Positions 22,075 to 34,520 of a DNA stretch of 64,000 nt are shown here, one piece after another. The stretch is taken from the NCBI GenBank assembly GCA_029215795.1, contig JARDYH010000002.1, positions 7,259,501 to 7,323,500 on the forward strand. Direction: 5' to 3'. The notes beneath the pieces were generated by a model. It did not search any database. It was not told the origin of the DNA and was given only the letters and a program-made list of their open reading frames with translations. Position 1 is the first letter of the stretch; every line of letters starts with the position of its first letter. The DNA comes from Anniella stebbinsi. Its lineage: Eukaryota > Chordata > Lepidosauria > Squamata > Anniellidae. A program made the position numbers and the translations under genes.

Positions 22075-22930
22075 TAGGGATGTATATTGTATCATTAAAA
22101 TGTACGCTAACGATACGATAAGGTCGTTATCGTGCATGTGTTTAACGATGACGATACGATAGAAAAACCTACGATAATCATCGGAGACAATAATTTTCGG
22201 GCGATTTTAACATTTTATCGGACTGCCATATAAATATACCTATAACTTCTGTATTTTAAAAGTTAGAGGCTTGAAACCTGGTCACAGTGCTTATGAGGTA
22301 TGCCTAAGTATGTGTATGAAATTTGAGATAGATCCCTCCAACCCTCGATTTTATATGAATTTATTTAAGATCGTTTCTGTTCTGACAGATCAGAATGACA
22401 GCTCAGACTGGAAATTTATTTATTTTATTTATTTATTACATTTGTATACCGCCCCATAGCCGAAGCTCTCTGGGCGGTTTACATAGGATTAAAAACAATT
22501 AAAAACATTATACAAAAATTAAAACAGCAAAAACATACAACATGCACACAATCTGTACATTTAAAAACCACTACAACACTTCAAAAAGCTACAGAAACAA
22601 AACAAAGCAAACCCAGGCTCCTCAGATATTGCCAAATGCCTGAGAAAAAAAATGCATATAAAATCGAGGGTTGAAGGGATCAATCTCAAATTTCATACAC
22701 ATACTTAGGCATACCCCATAAGCACTGTGACCAAGTGTCAAGCCTCTAACTTTTAAAATGCAGAAGTTATAGACATTTTTCTTTAAAAATAGGGCTAAAA
22801 AATATCATTTTTTCATGGTAATTATCATGAAGATGACACGGTTCACCTACGATATGAATGAAGATGATTTTTTGGGGGTCCGAAATGACGATAACGATAA
22901 ACTCGATATTTTTTGGTGTGCACAGCCCTA
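22075..22930. mobile_element. Element H: foldback hAT-like element with CGATA arrays and an L2 insert
   Basis: It begins TAGGGATGTATAT, ends GTGTGCACAGCCCTA, and has exact duplications GAATATAG (22067-22074 and 22931-22938). Subterminal arrays are made of ACGATA/TATCGT words instead of GATCGG. Arms 22230-22365 and 22655-22775 are inverted copies with the same boxes as elements A, B and G: TATAACTTCTGTATTTTAAAA, then a CACAGTGCTTATGAGGTATG-type segment, then GAAATTTGAGA. The centre (about 22410-22650) is an L2 3' end. Without that insert H would be about 615 bp. Confidence 0.9.
22410..22650 (-). mobile_element. L2-like LINE 3' end inside element H
   Basis: The minus strand ends CGCCCAGAGAGCTTCGGC, then TATGGGGCGGTATACAAATG, then an (AAAT)n tail. 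This is the same 3' end type as at 26683 and 33740. It sits in the loop of the element-H palindrome, so it inserted there or was captured when the foldback formed. Confidence 0.8.
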
Positions 22931-22938
22931 GAATATAG

Positions 22939-23970
22939 TACTCTGGACTAGTTGGGCTGATTGTTTGAGCTGGTATGAACTCAGCTTTCTTAAGAAGGAA
23001 CTGTGTCATGTGTGTGTGTGTTTGTGCATTTGTCAGTTTCTTTTTTTTTTCAATGGCAGCCATAACAGAGTCTATTATTAAGGGCAGAAAAATAGTGTTA
23101 CAAATTGCAACTGAATATAGGGATATCCAGCACCTTAAAAAGGAAAAGAAAAGGAAAAGGCACAGTAGTTATATCAGAAAGCTGAAACTGTTTATCTTTG
23201 TTTTTTACATCTTTTTTAAAACTCTCTAAAGGGAACATTTGGCTGTGCCCCAAGTAATGGGTTGACAGTGACCACAGTAAAATGGAAAAGAAAAAAGAAT
23301 AATAATAGTTGTGTTGCATTGAGGGAGGAGGTTGTGTTTGTTCACCAGGATAACTACTTTTTGGAATTTGCCACACTGTGTGAGCACAGCTTAAACATTT
23401 CCAATTTAACTTTACAGTGTGAAAGGGAGGAAAAGAAAGGAAGAAAAGAAATAAACCAATAACAGAAAAGCACAGATTACTCTGAGAAATGATACTGCAA
23501 ATAACTGGGAGAAAAAAGCCATCTCCTTCATGGTAAGTTTCACAAAGTAATTCCATGGCAGACAAACCAAGGTAAAGATTTACTGTAAGTTCCCTTTGAA
23601 CCTGCGGGAGTCTGCAATCCGCACTACCTGCTATCCTTAATACTTATCTTAGTCCTTTGTAGATTAGTTTCATGACCGTTATTTCCAAAAGGGTATATTA
23701 TTTGTCAAAACTTGCTGAAGACCTGTGTTCAGACTTGGCGGTAAGGGGAGGGGGAGAGAGACTGGAAGATGAAAAGAAGAAGGAAGAAAAAAAGATTAAA
23801 ATAACTTCTGCTTCTCGGATACTTGCTGACTTGTGATAGGTACAGCTATTCTCTTCTTGATGTGGCCTCTCAGGATAAGCAAGGCCTAGTTCTCAGTCTG
23901 GCAATCAACCTATGTCTGGACTGCATCATTTCAGACTGAAGGTGGGGCAGGGTATTTTGAATAACCAAAT
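22939..23970. other. No gene; purine-rich patches
   Basis: Unique-looking DNA with a TG run (23010-23022), poly-T (23040-23050) and GGAAAAG/GAAAGGAAG-rich stretches at 23130-23160 and 23425-23450. The overlapping minus-strand frame of 155 residues has no domain. Confidence 0.4.
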
Positions 23971-24520
23971 GGCCCTTTCTACGCCAGAGGGGTGTAGAGG
24001 GCTGGAGGGTGGTGAACCTGGAAGTAGCGACTTCCGGGATCGTTGCTCCAGTCAACATCAAAGGTGTGATGACTAGGCTTTTCCCGGGCTGTCGCAGCAG
24101 TCGTGGCCGCCATTTTTTGTTTTTTTAATCGGAGAAGAGCGCTCTAACGCGCCATCGAAACATAAGTGAAAAAAGTGCGCAAAATTGGGGGGGCCTCCCC
24201 CCGCCATCTTGGGGATGGCAGACTTGCTTCCCCCTATTCCCTGATGGGCATGGAACTGTGCAGCATGGCTCTGTGGCCATTTCTGCTGCCCACTTACTCA
24301 CTAGTAAGCAGGCGGCACCCGGGACAGGCAGCCACATCTCCTGTGCTCCCAGAAACTTCCCAGTGGGAAAATTTGGGATTTTTCAGGTTTCCCTTAAACC
24401 TGGAAAATCCCGTGGCCAACTCCCCTCCCGCCACCGCCGGGGAGTCCCTGTGCATCATTTGGAGTCACAGGGACCAGCTGGGGGCAAAACCCAGGCGAAA
24501 CGCCTGATGTAGAAAGGGCC
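23971..24520. mobile_element. PIF/Harbinger-like MITE (GGCCCTTTCTAC ends)
   Basis: The ends GGCCCTTTCTACGCC and GATGTAGAAAGGGCC are complementary at their outer 12 bp. The interior is GC-richer than its surroundings and shares CCTGTGCATCATTTGG-type segments with 27220-27752 and 54236-54650. A TTA duplication is seen at two related copies but not here (AAT / GAT). Confidence 0.65.
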
Positions 24521-24743
24521 GATGTTTCTCCATAAGCTTTCCATGTAGAAAACTAGATATCAAAGAGATTGGGACTCTTCTAGGTTTCTCCTTAATGTGG
24601 TGATTTTTTATGTTCAAGGTATTACTTAGGGAGAATTATCACCATGTATTGGCTGTGACTGCTGAATTGAACCCGCGTGATTGGAGGGAACCTGCATCTG
24701 AGTACCAGATGCTAGCAAGAAGCCGCATGGGATAGCAATCTGA

Positions 24744-25062
24744 TAGGGTGACCATATGGAAAGGAGGACTGGGCTCCTGCATCTTTAACAGTTGTATTGA
24801 AAAGGGAATTTCAGCAGGTGTCCTTTGTATGCATGCAGCACCTGGTGAAATCCCCTCTTCATCGCAACAGTTAAAGCTGCAGGAGCTACACTACAATGAC
24901 CAGATACAAAAAAGGCAGGGCTGCTGCAGCTTCAAGTGTTGGGATGAAGAGGGGATTTCACCAGATTCTGCATGTGCGCAAATGACACCTGCTGAAATTC
25001 CCTTTTTTATTCAACTGTCAAAGATGCAGGAGCCTTGTCCTCCTTTTCACATGGTCACCCTA
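24744..25062. mobile_element. Family-P MITE, copy 7
   Basis: The ends TAGGGTGACCATATG and CATGGTCACCCTA enclose the usual four-part palindrome. Flanks CAATCTGA and ACGTTTCT do not match, so the insertion is old or rearranged at one side. Confidence 0.85.
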
Positions 25063-25202
25063 ACGTTTCTGCTTGTAAACGTCTGGCGGTATCTATCAAA
25101 CTGCTACTGGAAACTAAGTATTGGATCTCAGTTTGACCCATTAGCTGGGATTGACCACACTTGTGAAATAACCAGGACAGAGAAAATATTAGAACACTCC
25201 AA

Positions 25203-25440
25203 AAAGCTACCCAAAAAAAACCAGGCTCCTCAGATATTGCCATATGCCTGAGAGAAGAGGAAAGTCTTGACCTGGCGCCGAAAAGATAACAATGTTGGCG
25301 CCAGGTGGGCCTCATCAGGGAGATCGTTCCACAATTGGGGGGCCACCACAGAGAAGGTGGATAATGCAGGATAATGAGGTGGTACAATGACCCTGTGGCA
25401 CCTCGGAGGTCCAGTGAGAGTTGCCATATTCAATACGTAG
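25203..25440 (-). mobile_element. L2-like LINE fragment, minus strand
   Basis: A minus-strand frame reads ALSTFSVVAPQLWNDLPDEA followed by LLSFRRQVKTFLFSQAY. This is the conserved C-terminal stretch of L2/CR1-clade ORF2 seen also at 35752 and 44248. It lacks a 3' tail here. Dead fragment. Confidence 0.75.
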
Positions 25441-26680
25441 AGGCAGAGTAATGCTCATATGATAGTATAAGGTGGTCTGATTTCTGCCACCATGGATGGT
25501 CTTCTCAGGGACACTAGCGGCCAGACCTTGTTCTTTTCAAAGCATGAAGTAACTGTGATGTCACCAGGTGCTTGGCCAATCCATGGTTTCACAAGAAGTA
25601 GGGCGAAAATGAAACAAGCTCTTGGACCACCTTGTACTACAGTATGCAATACCTGGGAATTGCTCACGGACGCTACAGATGGCAAAGCATTTCACTTCAT
25701 CCCTTTTGTTTGGGGGGGAAAATCCTGAGAAGTGTGTGTGTGTGGTGGTAGTGGTGAGGACTGGCCTAGTTCCAGCCAACACACTCCCTACTATGCTAGT
25801 TTTCTACTTGGAGGAATTTATTTATTATTTCCTAGTGGAACGTTCGAAGTTTGCCCCATCACCTCCCCTGTCGTCTGAAGTGCTACAATCTATTCTCAGG
25901 GTTCCAGCTCAGTAGTTTTAGACCCTGGACTTGATGATCTTAATAGGGATGGGTGGGTGGGATTAGATGGCCTTGCATATGACTTCTGTTGTAAAATGCA
26001 CAACCAACGTTCCTCTGCCCCACGAATCCGCATCCTATGCTTTACAAGAATGTCTAAATTCCTGAACGTTGGAATAGCTACGACCAATCTGTTTGCCAGT
26101 TCTGTTTTTTTGCTGCTGTTTTCAATTAATCTGAGCGTGCACAGTTTTGAACTCAGTTAAATCTTAGCACTATCATACAGGCACAAAATGAGCTTATTTC
26201 TGATGCTTTGATCACCTGCTGCTCTCTGGGTGGTCATTTATGCCCTCCTGAGTGGTAGAGCCCTGGCACATGGCTCCAAGATCCTGCCCTGTCTTAACTC
26301 GGGATGTCCAGCTTTTGTGAAATCCATCCCATGTGTTTTTCACGGATTGTGCAGAACCATTCATTCTGGCATCCACACACACACACACATTTCTCTCCTG
26401 TTATGCAGAAAAATGAGCAAATAATTTTGTAAGAAAGTTCGCGACAACTTACAAAATCCATGTTAGTACCTAATGTTTAACATATTGTCCCCATTCCATT
26501 AGACTTTCTTCCTCGTATATTTTCCAGTAGGGCATCTGTCTCTGCAGGAACTTGCGTATTCCCCTACAAATGAATTTGCATAAATTTTGGGAAAGGAAAA
26601 TGTAAACATCCAGAAATCCAAAGATACCGCATAGCCAGTCCACAGTGGATTCTATAGGTTGGATTCTTAGAAAATCAAAT
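25441..26680. other. No gene seen
   Basis: Unique-looking, moderate GC. A short CA run occurs at 26372-26388. Open frames up to 97 residues lack domains or shared frame. Confidence 0.4.
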
Positions 26681-26682
26681 TT

Positions 26683-27216
26683 CACTTTATTTATTTATTG
26701 CATTTTTATACCACCCTATAGCTGAAGCTCTCTGGGCAGTTCACAAAAATTAAAACCATGAAATCATTTTAAGAAATATAAAACAAACCACCATCTAAAA
26801 CCACAAAATAACATACAATATAAAAACACAACCAGGATAAAACCAAGCAGCAGAGATTAATGCAGATTAAAATACAAATTTAAAACAGCAAGGGTTAAAA
26901 TTGAGTTAATTTAACTGTTAAAATGCTGGGAGAATAAAAAGGTCTTCACCTGGCAATGAAAGGAGTGCAAAGTAGGCACCAAGCGAACCGCTCTGGGGAG
27001 CTCATTCCACAGCCAGGGTGCCACAGCAGAGAAAGTCCTCCTCCTGGTGGCCACCTGCCTCATTCCTTTGGCAGGGGCTCACAGAGAAGGACCCCCATAG
27101 AAGATCTTAGGGTCCGGGCAGGTACATATGGGAGGAGGCGTTCCTTTAGATAACCTGGACCCAAGCCATTTAGGGCTTTAAATGTTAATACCAGCACTTT
27201 GAATTGGGCCCAGACT
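26683..27216 (-). mobile_element. L2-like LINE 3' end, minus strand
   Basis: Read on the minus strand: a segment equivalent to GLGPGYLKERLLPYVPARTL, then a VATRRRTFSAVAPWLWNELP-like segment, a long AT-rich 3' UTR, then CTGCCCAGAGAGCTTCAGC and an (AAAT)n tail at 26686-26700. The longest copy of this 3' end type in the window. Frameshifts and 5' truncation make it non-functional. Confidence 0.82.
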
Positions 27217-27219
27217 TTA

Positions 27220-27752
27220 GGCCTCATCTACATCTTTGAGGCTTTCCGGGACTTGAGGCGGGGAGGATGATCGGCTTTACTGCTTCAGGGATTATCCCCC
27301 AGGGTGCACATGCCTGCGCATCATCCCAGAAGGTAAGAGGACCATTGCGGCGCGGAATGTGATTTTTTTTCCCGGAAGGAGGAGAGGTCGCACAATTGTG
27401 CGGCCCCCATCCTGTGGAAAAAAAAAGTAAAACCAACTATAAACCTAAAAAACTCGGCACTAAAAGCGCTTCTCCCCAATGGGCACAGAGTCATCCCGCA
27501 CAGCTCCGTGCCCATTTGAAGAGCCCTGCTACTCGCGGGGAGGAGGGAGGACCTGGGAGACCTCACCACACCACCCGCGGTCCTTGGGGTTGTCCTGGAA
27601 CCGCAGGGAAAAAATCAGGATGCGTTGCCATTTATCCTGGGACAACTGAGAGGTCGTCCCTGATTGACCTCAGGATCAGCTATATGCCATTTGGATGCAC
27701 AGGGACGATCTCAAGCTGACCCTGGGATAAAAGGCAGGCATAGATTAGGCCT
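27220..27752. mobile_element. PIF/Harbinger-like MITE with TTA duplication
   Basis: It is flanked by TTA on both sides (27217-27219 and 27753-27755). The ends GGCCTCATCTAC and ATAGATTAGGCC are imperfect complements. The interior shares GGATGCACAGGGACGATCTC and GGATAATGG-type words with 54236-54650. The TTA target and ends of this kind fit PIF/Harbinger MITEs. Confidence 0.6.
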
Positions 27753-27755
27753 TAG

Positions 27756-30392
27756 TCCAACTTGGATTTCTCCAGCCTCCTTAATCTGAACCACTTTCCC
27801 ACCCTAATACCCCAAGACTCTACAACTTCATTTTCACCTTATTACGTTACATGTATAGAGCACATCTGAGTGCTGACATACATATTCTGAACATGTAGAA
27901 GTGACCCTACATTTGGAACAGAGAGGTGGATAGCTTTTATCAAATCAATTCTCCCTCTTCAGTCGCATCAAGAAGACTTTAATGGCCTTCTGTAAGCAGC
28001 TCTCATTTAACTCTTGTGCTTGATGAAAGAAGTCATTTAAGCGTGAGAGAGTACAAATATGCTCCCATTCTGTGTCAGGAATTTATTGAGAAAAAAAAAC
28101 TTATAAGGTCTGCATTTCCTTCAAATTAAGTAGCTCCCTGTAGTTAATTTTCTGTGAAAGGTAATTCTCACCTCAAACTGCTCTTCTGGCAACATCAGCA
28201 TTTGACACAGTAAATAAATTTCCAAGTTATCATCAAGTTCTTCTACGATCGAGTCCTGTCCCACCTCCTGATATGATCAGAGATTAAAAGCTCCCAAGAA
28301 CTAAATGATCCAAACTCAGAAGCATTTGATTCCCCTGATAAATTATACAAACGAGGCAGCTGAAAGAGTTTCTTAACCAATTTTGCCACTCAAGATCACC
28401 TCCATTTCAATTAGAGGTAACCAAGATGTGTGCAACGACTGAGCACAACTAATAATTCTCACTGATGTCAAGGAAAATTATGGAAAAGCAAGAGGATAAA
28501 AGAAAGGGTTTGGAGGAAAATGGTACCTAGTTTCCATTGCGTGAAAATGAAGACATTGCTGGGGTTTCATAAGCATGGGTACCCATGTACTGCATGGGTA
28601 CAGATGATGTACTCAACATCAGCTTTCCTTCGATAGCTTTGGAGGACTGCTACGTTTTTCTAATTTTGATGGACTGGTCATAGTTTGGCAGCTCTGACAA
28701 TAAGTAAAGTCGTGTTAAACCTGTCCCTTGATGTGTGACCTTCCCAGAGGTGGGAGACAAAAAGTTGGGTAAGCTAAGGCTACAACTATTGAATTACAAA
28801 GTTACAAAGATCTGCCATGGTGAAAGTTGAATGTGTCTTAAGGGTAGTTCGCAAGGTTGAGTCTACCATAGCCCTTAGGACAGAGACAGATAAATAGTTG
28901 TCCCCCTCCCATTCTGGCTGCACCTTTATGTGTTGTGGGGTGCCCTTCTGGGTCTCAGTTCCTTTTCAGCCCCCCAAAGCCCCAAGTCCTGGGAGACAAC
29001 TTTTGCCTTAAATGTGCTTCTAGGTCCCCACTGATAACTCGCTCCCTACATGTCCTGCATGCATTACCCTGCTGTGACTGAATTAAGCTTTGAAAGGGCG
29101 TAGACATCATATTAACAGCCAACTAACCCCTTGGGGATCATTACAAATTCTGCAAGCAAACCAACAAAACTTGGCCTTTGGCAAACTTTTGTTTGTTTGT
29201 TTTTTTGCCAAAAAATGGAAAGAAATTCCTACTCGGCCCCAGAAACGACCAGCTTCAGGTGCACTTAATCCCACCCCCAGGTGGGAGCTCATAAAACAGC
29301 AAGAGCACTGGGCAAAGGAGAGGCTAGCTTAAGTAATCATCTCAAGTCCCCCTCCCCTGACCCCTGTCATAGGAGCACATCTGGATACATGCAGACTCAT
29401 TGTGCCTCTGACCTGCTGGAGATCTGTCGATGGCCCCTTGATGAATAATACACATTGTGGAGGAAGGGGCTGTGCTTCTGTAGATGTTATGTTTTGCAGC
29501 TTCATGTTCTTGGGTATATCCTTAGCAAGTTCATGTGGTGTTGTTTTTTCCCTGCACGTCCTAACCATGACAGACATTCACACCCAGTTGTACATTTTAA
29601 CGTACATCTCCAATATACAGTCAATTTCTTCGCCCCCTCCTCTTCAATTACTTTGCATAAGGGATTCAGCAGCGTGCGCACACAAAGTATGGAAATCAGA
29701 TACCATTGGACATATGAATAATGGGATAACTGTACAGATAAATAAAACCACAATATTGACACCCCCTAATTCCCCCATCCCCCCCCAGAAAAGCTGCATT
29801 CTTTTTTAAAGTTGTTTCTCTTTGTTCGTTTTTTTTTTTTTTTTTTGCTTATTATGGGCAGAGTTTGTCCTTGCTTTCTGAAAGGGGAGAATTAATGTCT
29901 CAGTCACTGATGCCTCCCGATCCTGTTGCTCTTTTCATCTGTGGCTGTTTAACATTCAAATCAAGGCCAGAGTCAGACAACAAAACACAATATGCAGGTG
30001 AAATTTTGTTAACGAAATAGATGAGAAGCTGATAAAGTAAGTGGTTTTTATCACTCTAAAGCATGATGCTGTTTTGTTTTTCATCACCATCTTTGGGTGG
30101 AATAATAAGAGTTGATAATGACCAATTATAAAAGAAATTGCAGGCACTTTGTGGTCATGTCTGGAGCTCCTAGCTGCCTGATGATGAAGCCACCTGATGT
30201 ACCTGGCACCTAGAAGTGATATCATAGGCAGCAGAAGGTGATAGTCAGATGCAGGTCGATCCAGAAGGAAGGAAGGGCCAGAAATGTGTGGAAAGGAGGT
30301 GAGCAGAGGAGCAAGTAGGGGGCAGTTTTAAGAATAGCTGCAAGCAGCCTACATGTGGAGGTTGGAGCTAGAAGAACGCAGCACCTAGGTAA
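27756..30392. other. No gene; long mostly unique stretch
   Basis: About 2.6 kb with no recognisable repeat family. Poly-T at 29829-29846, C-runs near 29775 and 29640. 28090-28420 is unusually free of low complexity and is listed separately as a conservation candidate. No open frame with coding character. Confidence 0.45.
28090..28420. other. Candidate conserved non-coding segment 1
   Basis: Non-repetitive AT-rich sequence, no palindromes and no microsatellites, with homeobox-core-like TAATT words. Candidate only by texture; no alignment could be made. Confidence 0.2.
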
Positions 30393-30505
30393 GAACATAA
30401 GAAGAGCTATGCTGGTTAAGACCAAGGAGCCATCCTGCCCAGCATTCTGTTCACACAGTGGCCAACCAGCTGATGATCTGGAACCCACAAGCTGGTTGAG
30501 GGGCA
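30393..30505 (+). mobile_element. Interspersed repeat R, copy 1 (SINE- or LINE-derived)
   Basis: AAGAACATAAGAAGAGC ... GGTTAAGACCAAGGAGCC ... CCAGCATTCTGTTCACACAG ... GGCCAACCAG is a repeat also seen at 31632-31760 and 47955-48025. I recognise it as common in reptile genomes but cannot assign its class with confidence. Confidence 0.55.
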
Positions 30506-31631
30506 AGAGATGGTATTGGGGAAGAGATTTAGGGTGCAGCCACCCTGATTTGTCCCCATCTTTTAAGTAAAGGAAGGGAAAATCCAGTATGGGTTGTACT
30601 TCAGCAAGCAACTAACAGCACATCTCCCAATGAAGTTGTGTTGAACTCTACTTACCTAATCGCCTTTTCCCATGTGAGTCTGCCCAAAACTTGCATTCTT
30701 CTTTGGAAGCCTTCTTCCAAGTCCCTGTGCTGTCTAAAATTTGCTGGGTAGTGACCAAGGAGAGGTCTTTCTCAGTGGTGGTACCCAAGTATAGAATGCT
30801 GGTCCCAGGCAAGCATGCCTAGAATGAGCCTTTATGTCTTTTTTATATATATATTCAGCAAAGATTGCATAATTGTGCAAGCATTTCAGTACAGTTTGTA
30901 GCTGGTTTCAGCATTTATTTTAAAGTTCCAGCTAGGATTTTTTGATGATGATTGATTGATTGATTGATTTGCTCTTCTTTAGATTATTTGGCAGTTCCAT
31001 TGATGCAGGCATGCCAAACTCAGTTACACACGATAATAGTGAAAGAAATCCATCTGAATGGTGTGTGTGTGAGTGTTTCATTGCATCCTCCAACTTTAGC
31101 AACCAGGAATAAGAATGAAATTCTGTTTGGTCCAGGAAAATCCTTGATTGGCTGGCAACAACATCTTGCGGTATTCTTTCAAACATGTTAATTCACCCTG
31201 GGCCTTCAAACCTGAGAAATAGCGCTCAATCCTTCCCCTTGTGTTTCTTATGATGGGTCTTCCTTTTCCAATCTTTTGCTTATTTGCTCAACATTCACTC
31301 TTGATTTCAAAAGCTTGACTTGCACATTAAGGTCCTGGAGGGCCAAGAGCAAAAACAATTAGCCACCTGTTGTGAAGTCTTGTATCAAATTATAGACTTT
31401 TTACCACTCCACCTAGGAAATATATTGGAGGGAGCATTCCAGAAGTGATGGGTTGCGTGCAGCAGAAACAGGATAAATCTGAAATAGGAAGTGCATATCT
31501 TTAGAAAGAAATAGAGAGACAGAGTGAAAAGCATCTAGCTGTGTGTTTTCTAACAAGGCTGATGTGTTATCTTTCAAACCTTTATTGTATTCAAATGTTT
31601 ATTGATTTGATTCCCAAACTCTCCTTCATGG
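30506..31631. other. No gene; one tetranucleotide patch
   Basis: Unique-looking DNA with a (GATT)n patch at about 30948-30970. No family recognised. Confidence 0.4.
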
Positions 31632-31760
31632 TTAAGAATGTAAGAGTTGCCCTGCTCAGTTGGACCAGAACTCTATCTAATTCATTATCATCATCAATCA
31701 ATCAATCATCATCATCATCATCATCATCACAATAGTGGTCAGCTAGGGCCCTCCAGGAAG
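31632..31760 (+). mobile_element. Interspersed repeat R, copy 2, with internal (TCA)n
   Basis: AAGAATGTAAGAGTTGCCC ... TTGGACCAGAACTCTATCTA matches the first half of repeat R and AGTGGTCAGCTAGGGCC the second half. Between them is a (TCA)n tract at about 31686-31731 in place of the usual CCAGCATCCTG segment. Confidence 0.5.
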
Positions 31761-32523
31761 GTCACAAGGAGGACATGAAAAGAATGAATCTCAAAAACTG
31801 TTTGTTCCCAGCATCTGGTATTCTGAAATATACTGCCTTTGAACATGGGGATTCCACACAGCTATTGTGGCTTATGGCCTTAGATACACATTTTTTTCCC
31901 ATAATTTTGTCTCATCCTGATTAAAAACAAAACAAAACGTGAAAACTAGTAGCCATCACCTATATCTTGATGCTCAATACATATATTATGTGTGGTTTGA
32001 AAAAGTACTTCTTTTGGTCTGTCCTGATCCTGGTGTCAAGAACTTGGACTGGATTATCTTGATTGCTAGGTATGTGTGTGTGTGGAGGGGGAGAATTGGT
32101 TCAGTTTGCATTTTAATGTGAATTTACCTAATTCTGCACTCCCAAACCAATAGACAAGCAGTTCCTCTTTTGGAATTTGCACTTCTCCCAATTTTTAAAA
32201 AGAATGAACGCACAAATGTACATTTGTTAATCTTTAAAGTGCCAAAAAGACTCTTTTCCATTTTTCGCTGAAACATACTAACATGACTATCCCTCTAGAA
32301 TATGTTGATTCCACTACCCCCCCCCACCCCCCACCCCCCACCCCCAGTTACTCATCTCTTCTTTTCGAGACCAGCTCTGTTTGGTTTGCGGAACAACCTG
32401 AGCATTTCTGTTTCAGCATGTTTGACCTTGATAACAATTTTGTTGTTAAACTTTGCAGAGCTAAGTAGGCTCCTGTGCCCATGATATTAAGCACTTACCC
32501 AAATAGTATCCTTTACATGGAAA

Positions 32524-32566
<43 letters not shown>

Positions 32567-33739
32567 TAAAAAGTCAAGGGGAGAGAGGGAAAAAAGCACA
32601 CCCAGACATAAGTCGATAGCATGCTTTTCTGAATTTGGGCCACACTCAAGTGCTCTGCTCTCCGATCGGTGCCACATGCTTCTGGGCCATCAAGTCCCCC
32701 TTTCGCGCAACTCCTGCAAATGGTATCATTTGGCAACTAATTTACTCGCTTAGTTTTGGCCATTAGTCATTCCCAGTCTCCTCAATCTGCAGGCAATTTT
32801 CCACATTATTAGTTACCCACCTGTCTTATTAAAGTGGACTTTCGGAAACCCTGTGAATCTCCATTTTCGGCACCTTTTTAGATCAAGCAAATAATTGGCT
32901 TTACTTGGATGGAAGGATTTAATAGGAAGATGACAGTCGATTCCAAAAGTTAATAGCAACGGCATCTGGTTTCCCTTTTTAATGCTGGGGGAAAAAGATA
33001 AATTTAGTGCTCATGAAATGGAGGGTGGGGAAGAGAAAGGAGAAGAAACGGTGGAGGGTCAAACCTGTTTATCATCTGTAGGCCAGATTCAGTATAGATG
33101 AGCAGAAGGCAGCTTTAACTCACTTCATTTAATGTACCCCCACTTGTAACCTTATGAGGTCAGTCTTTATCACATTAAGAGGAACTCATCTCTCTCTACC
33201 AAGGTATGAGATTGGCTCTTTTTTCCACTCTGAATGCCAAGTGGCCTACATTGTGAAGCCTTAAGTGACTTTGGTTGCTTGCCATCTTGCAGAGAATGGC
33301 TTTTTTCTATACCTCACTGCAGTTCTTAAAATCAACAGAGCAATGACTTGTAAATGAGAAGTTGTGAAACCCCTTGAGAAATTCCCTAATCTTCCTGAAA
33401 CTCTTTTCGCTTCTCTCAAAACTCCTCTGAGAGCAACATATTCTTTTAGTTAGAATTTAGCTTTATCTGGACTTTGTCAATACTCTACAGATGTAGGGAT
33501 GGGCAACTTTGTCAATTTCAATTTCTCCCGCATTTGGAAGTTTTAAATCTCAAGTAACCTCCATCCCAAATAGGAAGAAATGAATGAATTTCAGTCGAGG
33601 GGTATTACAAAGAATACTTAAAACAGAAATTCTCACTCATTTGCACAGGCCAAATTCAATAGATTCTTCTCCCAGGCATTTAACAGCATACGATGAGGGT
33701 TTTTGTGTTGTTGTGTTGTTGTTGTGCTTTGACCCAGAA
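31761..33739. other. No gene; unique DNA with microsatellites
   Basis: Contains a C-rich tract at 32318-32345 and an (AAT)n tract at 32525-32567. About 32780-33000 is non-repetitive and could be conserved DNA. TAGGGATGGGCAAC at 33496 looks like a MITE end without a partner. No exon-like frame. Confidence 0.4.
32525..32567. repeat. (AAT)n microsatellite
   Basis: About 14 uninterrupted trinucleotide copies; no LINE tail motif upstream, so it is not obviously an L2 tail. Confidence 0.9.
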
Positions 33740-33887
33740 GGATATTGTAATTTTAACTTGTTTTTATGCTTTATGCTTTTAAATTTTGTATATCGGTGTT
33801 TTAATTGTTTTAATTGTTCAGTGGTTTTAATTTTTGTAAGCCGCCCAGAGAGCTTTGGCTATGGGGTGGTATATAAATGGAATAAAA

Positions 33888-33922
<35 letters not shown>

Positions 33923-33926
33923 ATAG
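33740..33926 (+). mobile_element. L2-like LINE 3' end
   Basis: TTTTAATTTTTGTAAGCCGCCCAGAGAGCTTTGGC, TATGGGGTGGTATATAAATG and an (AAAT)n tail (33884-33926) match the 3' end type of 22410 and 26683. Upstream coding sequence is not recognisable, so it is strongly 5'-truncated. Confidence 0.8.
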
Positions 33927-34512
33927 ATGCAACTATTCCATGCACAGACAGGCCGGTGGTGTACCTCTCTGCCATGTGGCTTTAAGTATTATCATGCTAA
34001 CCTTAACCTTCAAAAACCCTTAGGGGGAAAATAGCTCTTTTACAACCCTTGCCAATGGTGATGCCTACCTGTGAGGAATCGCTGGAGACTTTCTCCTCCC
34101 CCTGGAGAAATTCAGTGAAATTGTCCCCTGAATTTATATACCTGCAAATACAGTGGCGAATTAGGAGAGGCCTGTTGTGCACAGCTCTATTGAATGCACA
34201 GGGATTAAAACCCAGACTTTTAAGCCCTCATAACCCTCTGCACAGATGGACAAATCTCTTATATTCAGTTTCTCTCCAAATCATTTTGAAACAAAACAAA
34301 ATTCAAGTTCTTTCCTTCACAGATATGAAAGCACTTGCAAATGTAATAAAGTCGTATGCAAAAGATTTAACTGAAATGGAAGTCACAGCCATCCCCATGT
34401 AGATGTTGTCCCTATTGATGCACCATTTTTTTTTAACTCTTGATGGTTTGGGGAGGAGAGAAAAGAGCTTTTGGAAGCAGTCTCTTCCCCACAAGAGGAT
34501 GTCCTTGCTGCT
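33927..34512. other. No gene seen
   Basis: Unique-looking sequence upstream of element D. A 117-residue frame at 34049 lacks any domain or splice context. Confidence 0.4.
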
Positions 34513-34520
34513 GTTTGCAC

